A model generated the notes under the pieces. It did no database searches. It worked only from the letters and a program-made list of their open reading frames with translations, and was not told where the DNA came from. Made by a program: the position numbers and the translations under genes. Positions 40,489 through 49,733 of a stretch of 64,000 nt of DNA are shown here, one piece after another. Numbering within the stretch: position 1 is the first letter of the stretch; every line of letters begins with the position of its first letter. The stretch is from Prochlorococcus sp. AG-402-I21 (GTDB lineage Bacteria > Cyanobacteriota > Cyanobacteriia > PCC-6307 > Cyanobiaceae): contig QCHZ01000005.1 of the NCBI GenBank assembly GCA_003216955.1, positions 1-64,000 of the forward strand, given 5' to 3'.

Positions 40489-40695
40489 TCAGTCATTACA
40501 AAAAGACAAAGTTTTAGTTGTTTCGTTGGTTTTAGAAAATAAGCAAAAAATACTTAATGATGAATCTAAGAAAATTGGTACTTGCATGAAAGCTATCAAA
40601 ACCAGAAGGATTGCTATTAAAGATGGTTTGGTAGTTAATGAATTCCTCTTCTTTTGGGTCAATCTTTTTGGGGAAGTTTGATTTCTAAATTTCAT
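40489..40695 (-). CDS. Possible small membrane protein upstream of dus (68 aa)
   Basis: From Met at 40695: basic N-terminus (SPKRLTQKKRNSLTTK) followed by one hydrophobic helix (PSLIAILLVLIAFMQVPIFL). Basic stretch plus one helix suits a small inner-membrane protein. The opposite strand also has an open frame here, so the call is tentative. It ends 24 bp before the dus start. Confidence 0.4.
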   Translation of the reverse strand: MKFRNQTSPKRLTQKKRNSLTTKPSLIAILLVLIAFMQVPIFLDSSLSIFCLFSKTNETTKTLSFCND

Positions 40696-40713
40696 TTTGG
40701 AATCGAACTCTTT

Positions 40714-40734
40714 CCTCATACTTGTAGTATGAGG
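40714..40734. promoter_or_regulatory. Perfect 9-bp palindrome between dus and der
   Basis: CCTCATACT and AGTATGAGG flank TGT. There is no U-run on either side, so a terminator is unlikely. It could be an operator for the divergent genes or an mRNA hairpin upstream of der. Confidence 0.45.
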
Positions 40735-40791
40735 AATTAATCTTAATTTTGACCTATAAAGGGTAAATAATCTTATGAAAGGTAGAGAAAT

Positions 40792-42162
40792 TTGGCGCTA
40801 CCAATAGTCGCAATAATTGGACGACCAAATGTTGGGAAATCTACATTGGTTAATCGCTTATGTCAGAGCAAAGAAGCTATTGTTCATGACGAGCCAGGGG
40901 TAACTAGAGATCGAACATATCAAGATGGATTTTGGAGGGATAGAGATTTTAAAGTTGTAGATACTGGAGGCTTGGTTTTTGATGACGATAGCGAGTTCCT
41001 TCCTGAAATTAGAGAACAAGCTAATCTTGCGCTTGAAGAAGCAGTAGTTGCTTTGGTAATTGTTGATGGTCAGGCAGGTGTTACCACTGCTGATGAATCG
41101 ATTGCTGAATTTTTAAGGTCTCATTCTTGTAAAACACTCGTTGTGGTTAATAAATGTGAATCTCCCGAACAAGGGTTGGCTATGGCAGCTGAATTTTGGA
41201 AGCTTGGTCTTGGTGAGCCATATCCGATTTCTGCAATACATGGAGTAGGAACAGGCGATCTACTTGACCATGTAGTTACTTTGTTGCCCTCTAAAGATTT
41301 AGATGAAATTAGCGATTCTCCTGTTCAATTGGCTATTATTGGAAGACCAAATGTAGGAAAGTCAAGTCTTCTTAATTCTATTTGTGGAGAAACAAGAGCA
41401 ATTGTTAGTTCGATTAGGGGTACGACTCGAGATACAATTGATACTCGAATTACTCATCAGGGCAAGCAATGGAAGTTAGTTGATACGGCGGGAATACGTA
41501 GACGTAGAAGTGTTAATTATGGCCCAGAATTTTTTGGCATTAATCGAAGTTTTAAGGCCATAGAAAGAAGTGATGTTTGTGTATTGGTTATAGATGCGTT
41601 GGATGGCGTCACAGAACAAGATCAAAGACTAGCAGGTAGAATTGAGCAGGAGGGAAGAGCTTGTTTGATTGCCATTAATAAATGGGATGCTGTCGAAAAA
41701 GATAGTCATACAATGTCTGCAATGGAAAAAAATATTCGTGCAAAGCTATATTTTCTTGATTGGGCCGAGATGATTTTTACATCTGCACTCACGGGACAAA
41801 GAGTGGAAGGAATTTTTGCATTAGCTACGTTGGCAGTTGATCAGAATAGAAGAAGGGTTAGTACATCAGTTGTTAATGAGGTACTGACTGAGGCATTAAA
41901 ATGGAGAAGTCCTCCTACCACCAGAGGTGGGAAGCAAGGACGTCTTTATTACGGTACTCAAGTCGCTATTAATCCTCCGAGCTTTACTCTGTTTGTGAAT
42001 GAACCAAAATTGTTTGGGGAAACCTATCGAAGATATATTGAGAGACAGATTCGAGAGAGTCTTGGTTTTGAAGGGACTCCTGTAAAATTATTTTGGAGAG
42101 GGAAGCAGCAACGCGATGTCGAAAAAGATTTGGCACGCCAACAGAAAGGCGGCCAAAATTAG
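40792..42162 (+). CDS. der: Ribosome-assembly GTPase Der (EngA)
   Basis: 456 residues, start TTG at 40792 giving [18 protein letters not shown]. Two GTPase domains in tandem, each with GRPNVGKS (10-17 and about 183-190), DTGG or DTAG switches and NKCE or NKWD base-recognition motifs, then a C-terminal KH-like domain. Der acts in late 50S assembly. The start of the following EcfT-like gene is 9 bp beyond its stop, so both are likely in one operon. Confidence 0.96.
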   Translation: MALPIVAIIGRPNVGKSTLVNRLCQSKEAIVHDEPGVTRDRTYQDGFWRDRDFKVVDTGGLVFDDDSEFLPEIREQANLALEEAVVALVIVDGQAGVTTADESIAEFLRSHSCKTLVVVNKCESPEQGLAMAAEFWKLGLGEPYPISAIHGVGTGDLLDHVVTLLPSKDLDEISDSPVQLAIIGRPNVGKSSLLNSICGETRAIVSSIRGTTRDTIDTRITHQGKQWKLVDTAGIRRRRSVNYGPEFFGINRSFKAIERSDVCVLVIDALDGVTEQDQRLAGRIEQEGRACLIAINKWDAVEKDSHTMSAMEKNIRAKLYFLDWAEMIFTSALTGQRVEGIFALATLAVDQNRRRVSTSVVNEVLTEALKWRSPPTTRGGKQGRLYYGTQVAINPPSFTLFVNEPKLFGETYRRYIERQIRESLGFEGTPVKLFWRGKQQRDVEKDLARQQKGGQN

Positions 42163-42171
42163 TAATTATTT

Positions 42172-43086
42172 ATGGATTGGCTAAAAAAGATTCCGATTGG
42201 ACAATATGTCTCTGGCAAAACCAGTTGGCTTCGTGGTATCGATCCTCGAATCAAACTCTCTTGGACCTTGTTGTTTTTGCTGACTCCAATTTTAGCTAAT
42301 TCCATTTGGAGAATTTCAACAGCTTTTGTTCTTTTATTAATTACATTTCTTAGCTTTCTCCCTCCACGTATTTGGTGGCGATCTCTAGCGTTTTTATTAG
42401 CTTTCTCTTTGATTATTGGATCCTTATCGATCGTTTTACCTGCTAGTGAATCATCATTTGAATTGAGTTTACGAGCACCTGATGAAATACCGGGAGCAAT
42501 TGTTTTGACTCGATCATGGGAGGTTTTCAGACTAGGGCCATTTAACTTAGGAGGTATTTCATTAGGACCTTTAATTGTAGATCGTCGCTCTGCAGAGTTA
42601 GGTATTAAAACTTCGACTTTGATTTTTACTGTTATCCACAGTGTGAATTTGATGCTAATTACAACACCTCCTGAAGACCTTGTGTGGGCAATAAGGTGGT
42701 TTTTTGCGCCTTTAGCTTTATTGGGATTCCCTTTAGAAAAACTATCATTTCAACTGCTTTTGGCGTTAAGGTTTTTACCTTTAGTTCAAGAGGAGCTCCA
42801 AAACCTATTTCGTTCAATTGGTGTAAGGGCAATTGATTTTAAAAAATTGGGACTAAAAAGTTCATTGGGTTTATTTGTATCCTTAGGTGAAAGACTTTTG
42901 TCAAATATCTTGCTTAGGGCAGAACAGGGTGCTGATTCTTTAATGTCAAGGGAGAGGCTTTGGCTTTCGTCAGAACAACTACGACCTAGTATTGTTTTTA
43001 ATTCTAAATATTTGTGGATTAATTTAAGTTCGATTTTTCTGCTTTTGATAGCTATTATCTTACGTTGTCTGTATGGTACATCTTAA
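42172..43086 (+). CDS. Energy-coupling-factor transporter T-component-like protein (CbiQ family)
   Basis: 304 residues with about six membrane helices. It carries GIDPRIKLSWTLLFLLTPILANS near residue 22, typical of CbiQ/EcfT, and the coupling-helix segment LRFLPLVQEELQNLFRSIGVRA, in which an Ala-Arg-Gly-like motif is expected. T components join a substrate-binding S unit to ABC ATPases; neither partner is adjacent. The substrate is unknown. It lies between der and pipX on the plus strand. Confidence 0.83.
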   Translation: MDWLKKIPIGQYVSGKTSWLRGIDPRIKLSWTLLFLLTPILANSIWRISTAFVLLLITFLSFLPPRIWWRSLAFLLAFSLIIGSLSIVLPASESSFELSLRAPDEIPGAIVLTRSWEVFRLGPFNLGGISLGPLIVDRRSAELGIKTSTLIFTVIHSVNLMLITTPPEDLVWAIRWFFAPLALLGFPLEKLSFQLLLALRFLPLVQEELQNLFRSIGVRAIDFKKLGLKSSLGLFVSLGERLLSNILLRAEQGADSLMSRERLWLSSEQLRPSIVFNSKYLWINLSSIFLLLIAIILRCLYGTS

Positions 43087-43103
43087 TAAAAAAAAATTCA
43101 GAT

Positions 43104-43370
43104 TTGAACGCTGAACGCTATCTAAATCATCCAACTTTTGGAATGCTATATCTAGTTTCACCTGCAAGTAAAGGTAGAGACGTATATGCGACTTTATATG
43201 CACAAAAAATATTTTTTTTAGTTACCCTACAACCACGGGGAGCAACTTTTGAAGTTATTCCATATATGGATGCTAGACATTATTCGGATATGCATTTGTC
43301 TAAATGTAAGAGAGAAAAATCCTCCGATATGGGGGTTTGGCAAGAATTATTTAATCAAACTTTTATGTAG
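43104..43370 (+). CDS. pipX: PII-interacting protein X
   Basis: 88 residues from TTG at 43104, giving MNAERYLNHPTFGMLYLVSPA; the family starts the same way (xxENYLNHPTFG). The Tudor-like N-terminal fold continues to TLYAQKIFFLVT, followed by two C-terminal helices. PipX swaps between PII, under nitrogen excess, and the activator NtcA, under nitrogen limitation, linking 2-oxoglutarate and energy state to gene expression. An earlier TTG (43065) would overlap the upstream gene and add residues foreign to the family. The adjacency to pipY is diagnostic. Confidence 0.9.
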   Translation: MNAERYLNHPTFGMLYLVSPASKGRDVYATLYAQKIFFLVTLQPRGATFEVIPYMDARHYSDMHLSKCKREKSSDMGVWQELFNQTFM

Positions 43371-43381
43371 TTCAATTTGAC

Positions 43382-44029
43382 TTGATTTTGACAGGCTCTA
43401 ATGACTTTAAGCTTATTAATGACTCTTTACCCGCTGGAGTGAATTTACTTGCTGTAAGCAAGGGCCATAATCATGAATCGATACGTAAAATTTTTAGTTA
43501 TGGGCAGTTGGATTTTGCTGAAAGTCGTTTGCAAGAGGCTATTCCAAAAAAAAATAATCTGAATGATCTTAAGCAACTTCGATGGCATTTTGTTGGGACA
43601 TTACAGAAAAATAAAGTTAGAGGAGTGATCAAAGAATTTGAATTTATTCATTCTGTTGATTCTTTGCCTTTGCTTGAACGAATTTCTAGAATTTCACAAG
43701 AAGAAGAAAAAACTCCAAGTATATTTTTACAAGTAAAATTTAGAGAAGACCCAAACAAGGGTGGATTTTTAAAGCAAGATGTTTTGAAAAGTTGGTCCAA
43801 GATTATTTCTTTGAAAAATATTAATTTGATTGGACTAATGACGATTCCACCTTTGGCTCTTAACTCTTCTCAAAGAAAAGATTTATTTTGTGAATGTAGA
43901 AAATTTGCAAATCATTTGGAATTAAAGGATTGTTCAATGGGAATGAGCAACGATTGGCAAGAGGCTGTAGAAGGTGGTTCTACTTGGATTCGCTTGGGAT
44001 CTCTCTTGTTTGGCAAACGTCAGATTTAG
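43382..44029 (+). CDS. pipY: PLP homeostasis protein PipY (YggS family)
   Basis: 215 residues, start TTG at 43382. PLP-binding Lys in LLAVSKGHNHESIRKIF, then FAESRLQEAI, WHFVGTLQKNK, and SMGMSNDWQEAVEGGSTWIRLGSLLFG, the conserved phosphate-binding end. The family (YggS/PROSC/PLPBP) has no catalytic activity but keeps vitamin B6 and amino-acid pools in balance. The gene is 11 bp from pipX and is the normal operon partner in cyanobacteria. Confidence 0.93.
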   Translation: MILTGSNDFKLINDSLPAGVNLLAVSKGHNHESIRKIFSYGQLDFAESRLQEAIPKKNNLNDLKQLRWHFVGTLQKNKVRGVIKEFEFIHSVDSLPLLERISRISQEEEKTPSIFLQVKFREDPNKGGFLKQDVLKSWSKIISLKNINLIGLMTIPPLALNSSQRKDLFCECRKFANHLELKDCSMGMSNDWQEAVEGGSTWIRLGSLLFGKRQI

Positions 44030-44185
44030 ATAAATTGTATAAGATATGAAAAAACTAATAAAAAAGCTTGCCCCTTAAGATAAGGAACGTTATTTAAGTA
44101 TATGGTTCATACTTCATGTTGTTGAAGATGTATCGATTGTTGGCTTATCCAACTTTTTAACAAATCATCCCAAGAGGAGTAACTG

Positions 44186-44761
44186 GTGTCGCTTATTTCC
44201 CGTCTTCGTGCTGTCGTCGCTGGCGATGACTTTTTAGATAGTGATTTTGATGAGCTCGATTACGAAACAAGTGATGACTTTGAGAATTTCAATAGAGGCA
44301 ACAAAGAAGGAAGTGGACAAATGGCAACAATCTCTCAGACCAATCCTTTTGATGGAAGGAGTGGTTTTACTTCTTCAAATGTCATTGGGATGCCAGGGAT
44401 ATCAACAAATGATTCTGAAGTTAGTTTAATGGAGCCGCGTAGCTTTGATGAAATGCCAAGAGTGATCCAAGCTTTAAGGGAGCGTAAAACAGTTATTTTA
44501 AATCTCACAATGATGGAGCCTGACCAGGCTCAAAGAGCAGTTGATTTCGTCGCAGGTGGAACGTTTGCTATAGATGGACATCAAGAAAGAGTCGGTGAAA
44601 GTATTTTCCTTTTTGCCCCTTCTTGCGTAACAGTAACTAATTCATTTCAAGAGGAAGCCTCCCCTTCAAGCATGAGTGATAAAGGTACTGATTTGATTTC
44701 CAAGGAGACCTCGCCTGCTCCAGAGCCTGCATGGGGGGAGACAGTAGCTACAGCTCTTTGA
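44186..44761 (+). CDS. sepF: Cell-division protein SepF (Cdv2)
   Basis: 191 residues, GTG start at 44186 with a strong ribosome-binding site (AGAGGAG, 7 nt away). The N-terminal amphipathic [13 protein letters not shown] can bind membrane. The C-terminal SepF domain is [48 protein letters not shown]. SepF bundles FtsZ filaments and anchors the ring in place of FtsA, absent in cyanobacteria. The pipY-sepF-proC neighbourhood is frequent in cyanobacteria and Gram-positives. Confidence 0.94.
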   Translation: MSLISRLRAVVAGDDFLDSDFDELDYETSDDFENFNRGNKEGSGQMATISQTNPFDGRSGFTSSNVIGMPGISTNDSEVSLMEPRSFDEMPRVIQALRERKTVILNLTMMEPDQAQRAVDFVAGGTFAIDGHQERVGESIFLFAPSCVTVTNSFQEEASPSSMSDKGTDLISKETSPAPEPAWGETVATAL

Positions 44762-44773
44762 ATAATAAATAGA

Positions 44774-45616
44774 TTGAAAATTTCTATTGGGATAATTGGT
44801 TTTGGCAGTATGGCTAAAGCTATTGTTTCACCTCTTTTGGAAAGAGGTGAATACCATCCTCAACATGTTTTAGGAATTGTTGGTAGTAGTTCAAGTATTT
44901 CATCTGCATTGAATGATCTTCCAAAGGAAGTAAAAGTCGTATCTAGTGAAGATTCTTTGTCTAGAGAAGTATGGAATGCTCCTTTGAAAATATTGGCTGT
45001 AAAACCTCAACAATTCAACAAAATCAAAGAATCTGTCTCGTCATTTCAATCGAACGATCAGTTCCCTAAACCATTATTAATTTCAGTGTTAGCTGGAATA
45101 ACATTGGAAAGGCTTACGAAAGCTTTCCCTGGACACACATGTGTGAGAGCGGTGACAAATACCCCTTCTCTTGTCGGCCAGGGCCTCACTGGTTTAGCTT
45201 GGGAAGATGACATAACTTTGGATCAAAAGAAAGTTGTTAGAAAGATTTTTGAACCTATTAGTGAAATTTACGAGTTAGATGAGCAAAAGCTTGATTCATT
45301 TTTGGCTTTAACTTCTTCGGGACCAGCATATATAGCTTTAGTAGTTGAAGCAATGGCTGATGGTGCTGTTGCCGCAGGATTACCACGACACTTGTCTAAT
45401 CAATTAGCTCATAAAACTCTTTCAGGCACTGCATCGCTACTAAGTGAAAAGAGATTGCATCCTGCGGAACTTAAAGATATGGTTGCCTCGCCTGCCGGTA
45501 CTACAATTAGCGCTCTTCGACACCTTGAACTTGCGGGCTTGAGATCCGCCTTGATTGAAGCAGTTGTTTTAGCAGCTCAGAGGAGTCGTCAATTGGCTGA
45601 TGAGGTTTCGAGTTAG
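44774..45616 (+). CDS. proC: Pyrroline-5-carboxylate reductase
   Basis: 280 residues, start TTG at 44774. NAD(P)H-binding GIIGFGSMAKAIV at the N-terminus, ILAVKPQQF, and the C-terminal signature ELKDMVASPAGTTISALRHLELAGLRSALIEAV. It performs the last step of proline synthesis. The final 110 bp overlap the end of the convergent glycosyltransferase gene; both frames stay open and both C-termini look authentic. Confidence 0.95.
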   Translation: MKISIGIIGFGSMAKAIVSPLLERGEYHPQHVLGIVGSSSSISSALNDLPKEVKVVSSEDSLSREVWNAPLKILAVKPQQFNKIKESVSSFQSNDQFPKPLLISVLAGITLERLTKAFPGHTCVRAVTNTPSLVGQGLTGLAWEDDITLDQKKVVRKIFEPISEIYELDEQKLDSFLALTSSGPAYIALVVEAMADGAVAAGLPRHLSNQLAHKTLSGTASLLSEKRLHPAELKDMVASPAGTTISALRHLELAGLRSALIEAVVLAAQRSRQLADEVSS

Positions 45617-46781
45617 ATGACCTAAGCACGTTTGAATATAGAGTTTCAAGTGAGTCAATATTTTGTTGAAGTGTATATTTTTCTTCTACTCTCAAACGTG
45701 CACGTCTACCTAATTCGTGGGTAAGTACCGGCTGATCGCGTAAAACAGGTAAAAGGGTCCTTAATTGAGAAGTAACTCCCTCAGTGTTCAGTATTATTCC
45801 TGCTCCATTTTCAAGGACTTCCCCATCTGCTCCCGCATCTGTTGCGACGCATGCTGTCCCAGTTGCCATAGCTTCGAGCAAGGCGATAGATAATCCCTCT
45901 ACAAGACTTGGAAGTAAAAAGACCTCCGCGATTTGAAGAAGAGCGACTCTTTTACTTTGATCGGCTTCGTATCCCCACCAAAAAACATTATCCTCTTTAT
46001 TGAAGATTGAATGATTTTCGAGTGTTGGCCTTAGTGGGCCATCTCCTACTATTACTAGTCGACATCCTTTTGGCTGAACAAATCTCCATGCACGTAGCAA
46101 TGCTTCAACATTTTTTTCAGAAGCGATTCTGCCCATATAGATAAATATTCTCTCAGGACCAAGCTTTTCCCTTATTTTAAGTTGAAGCTCATTTTGATAA
46201 TCACTTTGTTTAAGAGGGTTCCATTTCTTTATGTCAATTCCATTAGGGATTACTTCGAGTCGGCTCTCTTTTACTCCAAGCTTTGCGAGAACTTCTGCTT
46301 GCAAATCTGAAAAAACAATTACTTTGTCATACTTAGCTAATGATGGTGCATAAAGTTGGTAGGTAAGTTGCTGTGTATTAGCAGTAAGATTTCTGAGCTT
46401 TGAATCGAAAGCTGGGTGAAAAGTTGCGATCAAAGGTAAATTAAGTTGATGACAAAGCTCAGGTAGTCGAAAATCTAATGGAGAAAGTGTCAGACTTGCA
46501 TGTACTAAATCAGGTTTAAGTCTTGAGAGAGATTCTCTAAGCTCTCTTTGGGCATTTAAAGAAGGGATTGTGTAAACCTGAGATTTAATTAAGTAAGGAA
46601 GACTTACATCAGGATCATTTGCAAGTAGAGAAGTTTTATTATTTCCATCTCTCATTGGGTTATCAAAGTGAATAAAACTTGTTTGATAACCTCTTTCTTT
46701 AAGCTCTTCAGTCGTGCTAAGCCCGTAACAAACGTTCCCGCAAAAAGGTGTTTTTTTGCCTAGCCAGGCGATATGAGTCAA
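45507..46781 (-). CDS. GT4-family glycosyltransferase
   Basis: 424 residues. N-terminal GNVCYGLSTTEELKERGY and HASLTLSPLDFRLPELCHQLNLP build the acceptor domain. The donor domain has IPNGIDIKKWNP, IYMGRIASEKNVEALLRAW, VIVGDGPLRPTLE and the acidic EX7E signature in PSLVEGLSIALLEAMATGTACVATDAGADGEVL. It transfers a nucleotide-activated sugar, probably to a lipid or polysaccharide; substrate unknown. The last 110 bp overlap proC antisense. Confidence 0.87.
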   Translation of the reverse strand: MTHIAWLGKKTPFCGNVCYGLSTTEELKERGYQTSFIHFDNPMRDGNNKTSLLANDPDVSLPYLIKSQVYTIPSLNAQRELRESLSRLKPDLVHASLTLSPLDFRLPELCHQLNLPLIATFHPAFDSKLRNLTANTQQLTYQLYAPSLAKYDKVIVFSDLQAEVLAKLGVKESRLEVIPNGIDIKKWNPLKQSDYQNELQLKIREKLGPERIFIYMGRIASEKNVEALLRAWRFVQPKGCRLVIVGDGPLRPTLENHSIFNKEDNVFWWGYEADQSKRVALLQIAEVFLLPSLVEGLSIALLEAMATGTACVATDAGADGEVLENGAGIILNTEGVTSQLRTLLPVLRDQPVLTHELGRRARLRVEEKYTLQQNIDSLETLYSNVLRSSNSKPHQPIDDSSELLKQLLQSRRISSPQVQGVEER

Positions 46782-46900
46782 ACTCTATAAAAACCGGTAT
46801 TTTAAATTAGCAGCAATCGTACTTTCTTCTCCAACTATTGTTAATAGTTAAATAATTTATAAATAAGATTTTTTAAAAATTTTTTGTTAAATACAAAGTA

Positions 46901-47701
46901 CTACATGGTACTTAGATCATTACTAACTATTACTTCTCTCATCATTTGAAGAGATGTAATTTTTTTTTGTAAATGAGTTTCAATCCAGGTTTCAACAATT
47001 CTTAGTAGTTTTAACCAGACATTCTTAGGACCTAATAATTTCCCATTACTGTGAAAAGGTATTTTCTCAAGTAATAGTCTCTGAAGTAAAGCAAGTTCAG
47101 ATGGATTCAGTTCTGCACTTGCATTGGGTATTGTTCCAATAGCAAAACCTTCTTCAGGGATAAAGCTGCACTTCCAGTTCCATTCTCCAATAGGGGGTAT
47201 CAGTCTGGCACCAGAATGACAACAGTTTTGAAGTGGCAAGCAATATCCACCTAGAGCCAATAAATGAACACACGATTGAACGCCTATTGCTAAAGCTTCT
47301 AATGAATTAAATTCTGTTTTATGTAAGTTATTTAGTCTATTTAAATGGATTAAAACCAATTTAAGTAAATCTTTTTGAGGATCTTCATTCCCAACCATAA
47401 TCAAAATTAGCTCTGAAATTGCTTGTGCTGCTGAAAGTGTTTCGATGTTTTTCCCAAGATTCCCATAACTTTTAAGAATCTTTATTTGTGTAACTCGCCT
47501 AAGATTTCTTTTCCCGACTATGTGTAAGTCTAAAAAATTAAAAGGTGATGTTGCTCCAAGTCTACTTTTGGGTTTTCTTGCTCCTGGTATAGCAAGACGA
47601 GATATTCCATTTTCTTCACTAAGTATGGTTAATAGCCTGTCATTCTCTCCTAGAGGTCCAACTTTTAAAGACAGTCCTTTCATCCTTTGATTTAAACTCA
47701 T
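46901..47701 (-). CDS. recO: DNA repair protein RecO
   Basis: 266 residues. N-terminal OB fold with MKGLSLKVGPLGENDRLLTILSEENGISRLAIPGARKPKS, then a helical domain and a Cys-containing segment (QNCCHSG). RecO loads RecA with RecF/RecR and anneals single strands. Its ATG touches the deoC stop at 47701, so the pair is coupled. This deoC-recO order is common in cyanobacteria. Confidence 0.9.
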   Translation of the reverse strand: MSLNQRMKGLSLKVGPLGENDRLLTILSEENGISRLAIPGARKPKSRLGATSPFNFLDLHIVGKRNLRRVTQIKILKSYGNLGKNIETLSAAQAISELILIMVGNEDPQKDLLKLVLIHLNRLNNLHKTEFNSLEALAIGVQSCVHLLALGGYCLPLQNCCHSGARLIPPIGEWNWKCSFIPEEGFAIGTIPNASAELNPSELALLQRLLLEKIPFHSNGKLLGPKNVWLKLLRIVETWIETHLQKKITSLQMMREVIVSNDLSTM

Positions 47702-48384
47702 TATTCCTCTTTCTTTTGTTCTTGGGTAATTTCAAATCCAAAACTTGTCCCAATATATGTTGATCCCGCTTCAATCATTTCTATTGCTTGATCAAAAGTT
47801 TTAATACCTCCAACAGTTTTAATTGAGCAGCGATTTTTAACAATTTTAGAGACATGATTGGTTTGATCTTTTGACGCAGATGGCCCAAAACCATTACCTA
47901 TTTGAATTCCAATTGCGCCCGCATCAATTAAGGCATCAATTGCCAAGGAAAGTTTTGATAAGTGTAAGAGTGTATTTGCATCAATTATTACTCTTACGGG
48001 AATACCAAGTTCACTTATTTGATTTATTTCCTCAGCAAATAGTTCTATATTTCCTTCTTTTAATGCATAATAATTTGGAACAAGATCTAACTCTTCTGCT
48101 CCTTTTTCTATTGCATACTCGGCTTCTTTTAGTTTGTTAGAAGTTGGGATAAACCCAAAAGGAAAGGCTATTACTGAGATTAATTTTGTAGTACTTTTGC
48201 TGCCTAACCTTTCACGCGCAATTGATAGATTGGAAAGACTAGTACACAAACCTGCAAAGCCAGTTTGCTTAGATGCATCACAAACTTGAACAATCGTTTC
48301 TTTATCAAAATGAGGATTTAGGACTGCTTGATAAATCACATTAGCAATATTGGCATGAGCTTCTTCCACGCTATTTTTAATCAT
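47701..48384 (-). CDS. deoC: Deoxyribose-phosphate aldolase
   Basis: 227 residues. TIM barrel with VIAFPFGF, AEELDLVPNYYALKEG, VRVIIDANTLL and the Schiff-base Lys in IKTVGGIKTFDQAIEMIEAGSTYIGTSFG. It cleaves 2-deoxyribose-5-phosphate to glyceraldehyde-3-phosphate and acetaldehyde, salvaging nucleosides. It lies between hpf and recO on the minus strand. Confidence 0.95.
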   Translation of the reverse strand: MIKNSVEEAHANIANVIYQAVLNPHFDKETIVQVCDASKQTGFAGLCTSLSNLSIARERLGSKSTTKLISVIAFPFGFIPTSNKLKEAEYAIEKGAEELDLVPNYYALKEGNIELFAEEINQISELGIPVRVIIDANTLLHLSKLSLAIDALIDAGAIGIQIGNGFGPSASKDQTNHVSKIVKNRCSIKTVGGIKTFDQAIEMIEAGSTYIGTSFGFEITQEQKKEE

Positions 48385-48397
48385 TTGAAAGAAGTAT

Positions 48398-48982
48398 CTA
48401 AATTTTTTCTTGGATTACGCCATATCCTCCATGATTTCTCTTGTAAATAACTCGCAAAGCTGATCCTTTTTCCTCTCTAAATAAATAGAAGTCATGATCA
48501 ATCAAGTCTAATTGGACTCTTGCTTGATCAATAGTCATAGGAGTCATCTCAAAATATTTGCGTCTTACTCCTGGACTAGGCAAATGCGGTTCTTTTCCTT
48601 TAATTAGCAAATGATCCGAGGAAGAAAAATTTTCAGTTTCTTCGTTTTGGACTGATTTCGTTGACTGATTATTATGAACATTATGACTGTTATGTCGCTC
48701 TTTGTACTTACGTAATTGCCGTGCAAGTTTATTTGCTACTAAGTCGATGCTTGCATAAAGATTTTCACTTCTTTCTTGGGCTCTTATTACTGTTCCGTTT
48801 GCAAAGACAGTCACCTCAGCTGTCTGTTGTGGCACGCGAGGATTTCGAGCGACTGAGAGGTGGACATCAGCTTCTTGCACCATTTCTTGGAAATTGTGAG
48901 TTGCTTTATCAATTTTTGTTTTGGTGTAATCACGAAGTGATGGAGTTAATTCAAGATTGCGTCCATGGATAAGAAGCTTCAT
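48398..48982 (-). CDS. hpf: Ribosome hibernation-promoting factor, long form (LrtA)
   Basis: 194 residues. The N-terminal S30AE domain (MKLLIHGRNLELTPSLRDYTKTKIDKATHNF...ADVHLSVARNP) binds the 30S decoding site. After a linker comes the dimerisation domain (KYFEMTPMTIDQARVQLDLIDHDFYLFREE), which pairs ribosomes into 100S particles. In cyanobacteria this is the light-repressed lrtA product. Its start overlaps the divergent lipB start by 18 bp, so the promoters must sit inside the coding regions or share the junction. Confidence 0.95.
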   Translation of the reverse strand: MKLLIHGRNLELTPSLRDYTKTKIDKATHNFQEMVQEADVHLSVARNPRVPQQTAEVTVFANGTVIRAQERSENLYASIDLVANKLARQLRKYKERHNSHNVHNNQSTKSVQNEETENFSSSDHLLIKGKEPHLPSPGVRRKYFEMTPMTIDQARVQLDLIDHDFYLFREEKGSALRVIYKRNHGGYGVIQEKI

Positions 48983-49684
48983 TCTGTTTCGCCTGAGTCA
49001 GGGCCTAATAGCAACTTAGATCTAACCCCTCAACTTGCACAATCTTCTTCCGCTTTTCTTTTTGAACCTAAAAATATTGTGCCATTTGAGACGGCCTTAG
49101 GTTGGCAGAAGAATTTTCAAAAAAACCTTATTGAGGAACCGTTCTCACCCCAAGCAGTATGGCTTCTTGAACATTTTTCTTGTTTCACAATGGGTAGAGG
49201 TAGCGATAAAAAAAATTTGTTGTTCGAGGAAAATAATTCTCCTTTGCCAGTTTTTAGTATTGAGAGAGGAGGTGAAGTTACGCATCACATGCCTGGGCAG
49301 ATCGTTGGATATCTGGTTCTAAATTTAAGTCTTCACAAAAAAGACTTATCTTGGTATTTGAGAGAATTGGAGCAAGTGCTGATTGATGTTCTTGACTTGT
49401 TGGGAATAGAGGGGAAGAGGGTAGATGGCTTAACAGGAGTTTGGTGTGAAGATAAAAAGGTTGGTTCAATAGGAATTGGTTGCAAGAGATGGGTGACTCA
49501 GCATGGATTTTCACTAAATGTAGATTGTGATCTAATTGGTTTTGAAAAGATAATTCCTTGTGGACTAGATAAAGTGAAAGTAGGGAAATTGAGTGATTGG
49601 ATACCTGGCATCAAAGTCTGTGACGTTAAGCCTCTTTTAAGGGAATCTGTTAAAAGACGTTTTAAATTGAACTGGGAAAAATAA
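48965..49684 (+). CDS. lipB: Octanoyltransferase
   Basis: 239 residues. The LipB core includes HFSCFTMGRGSDKKNLLF, ERGGEVTHHMPGQIVGYLVLNL, GLTGVWCEDKKVGSIGIGCKRW with the reactive Lys, and TQHGFSLNVDCDLIGF. It moves octanoyl groups from ACP to lipoyl domains, for example of the PdhC encoded nearby. The first 40 residues are poorly conserved, so the real start may lie inside, which would remove the 18-bp overlap with divergent hpf. Confidence 0.9.
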   Translation: MDKKLHSVSPESGPNSNLDLTPQLAQSSSAFLFEPKNIVPFETALGWQKNFQKNLIEEPFSPQAVWLLEHFSCFTMGRGSDKKNLLFEENNSPLPVFSIERGGEVTHHMPGQIVGYLVLNLSLHKKDLSWYLRELEQVLIDVLDLLGIEGKRVDGLTGVWCEDKKVGSIGIGCKRWVTQHGFSLNVDCDLIGFEKIIPCGLDKVKVGKLSDWIPGIKVCDVKPLLRESVKRRFKLNWEK

Positions 49685-49733
49685 ATCAACCTCTTTAAAT
49701 ATCACTAAAAAAATAACAAATTATTTTTTGGCT

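Noticed and set aside
40478-40681. Plus-strand frame of 67 codons between dus and der
   Set aside because: It overlaps the minus-strand candidate with a clear membrane helix, and its own start lies at the dus promoter; neither is certain.
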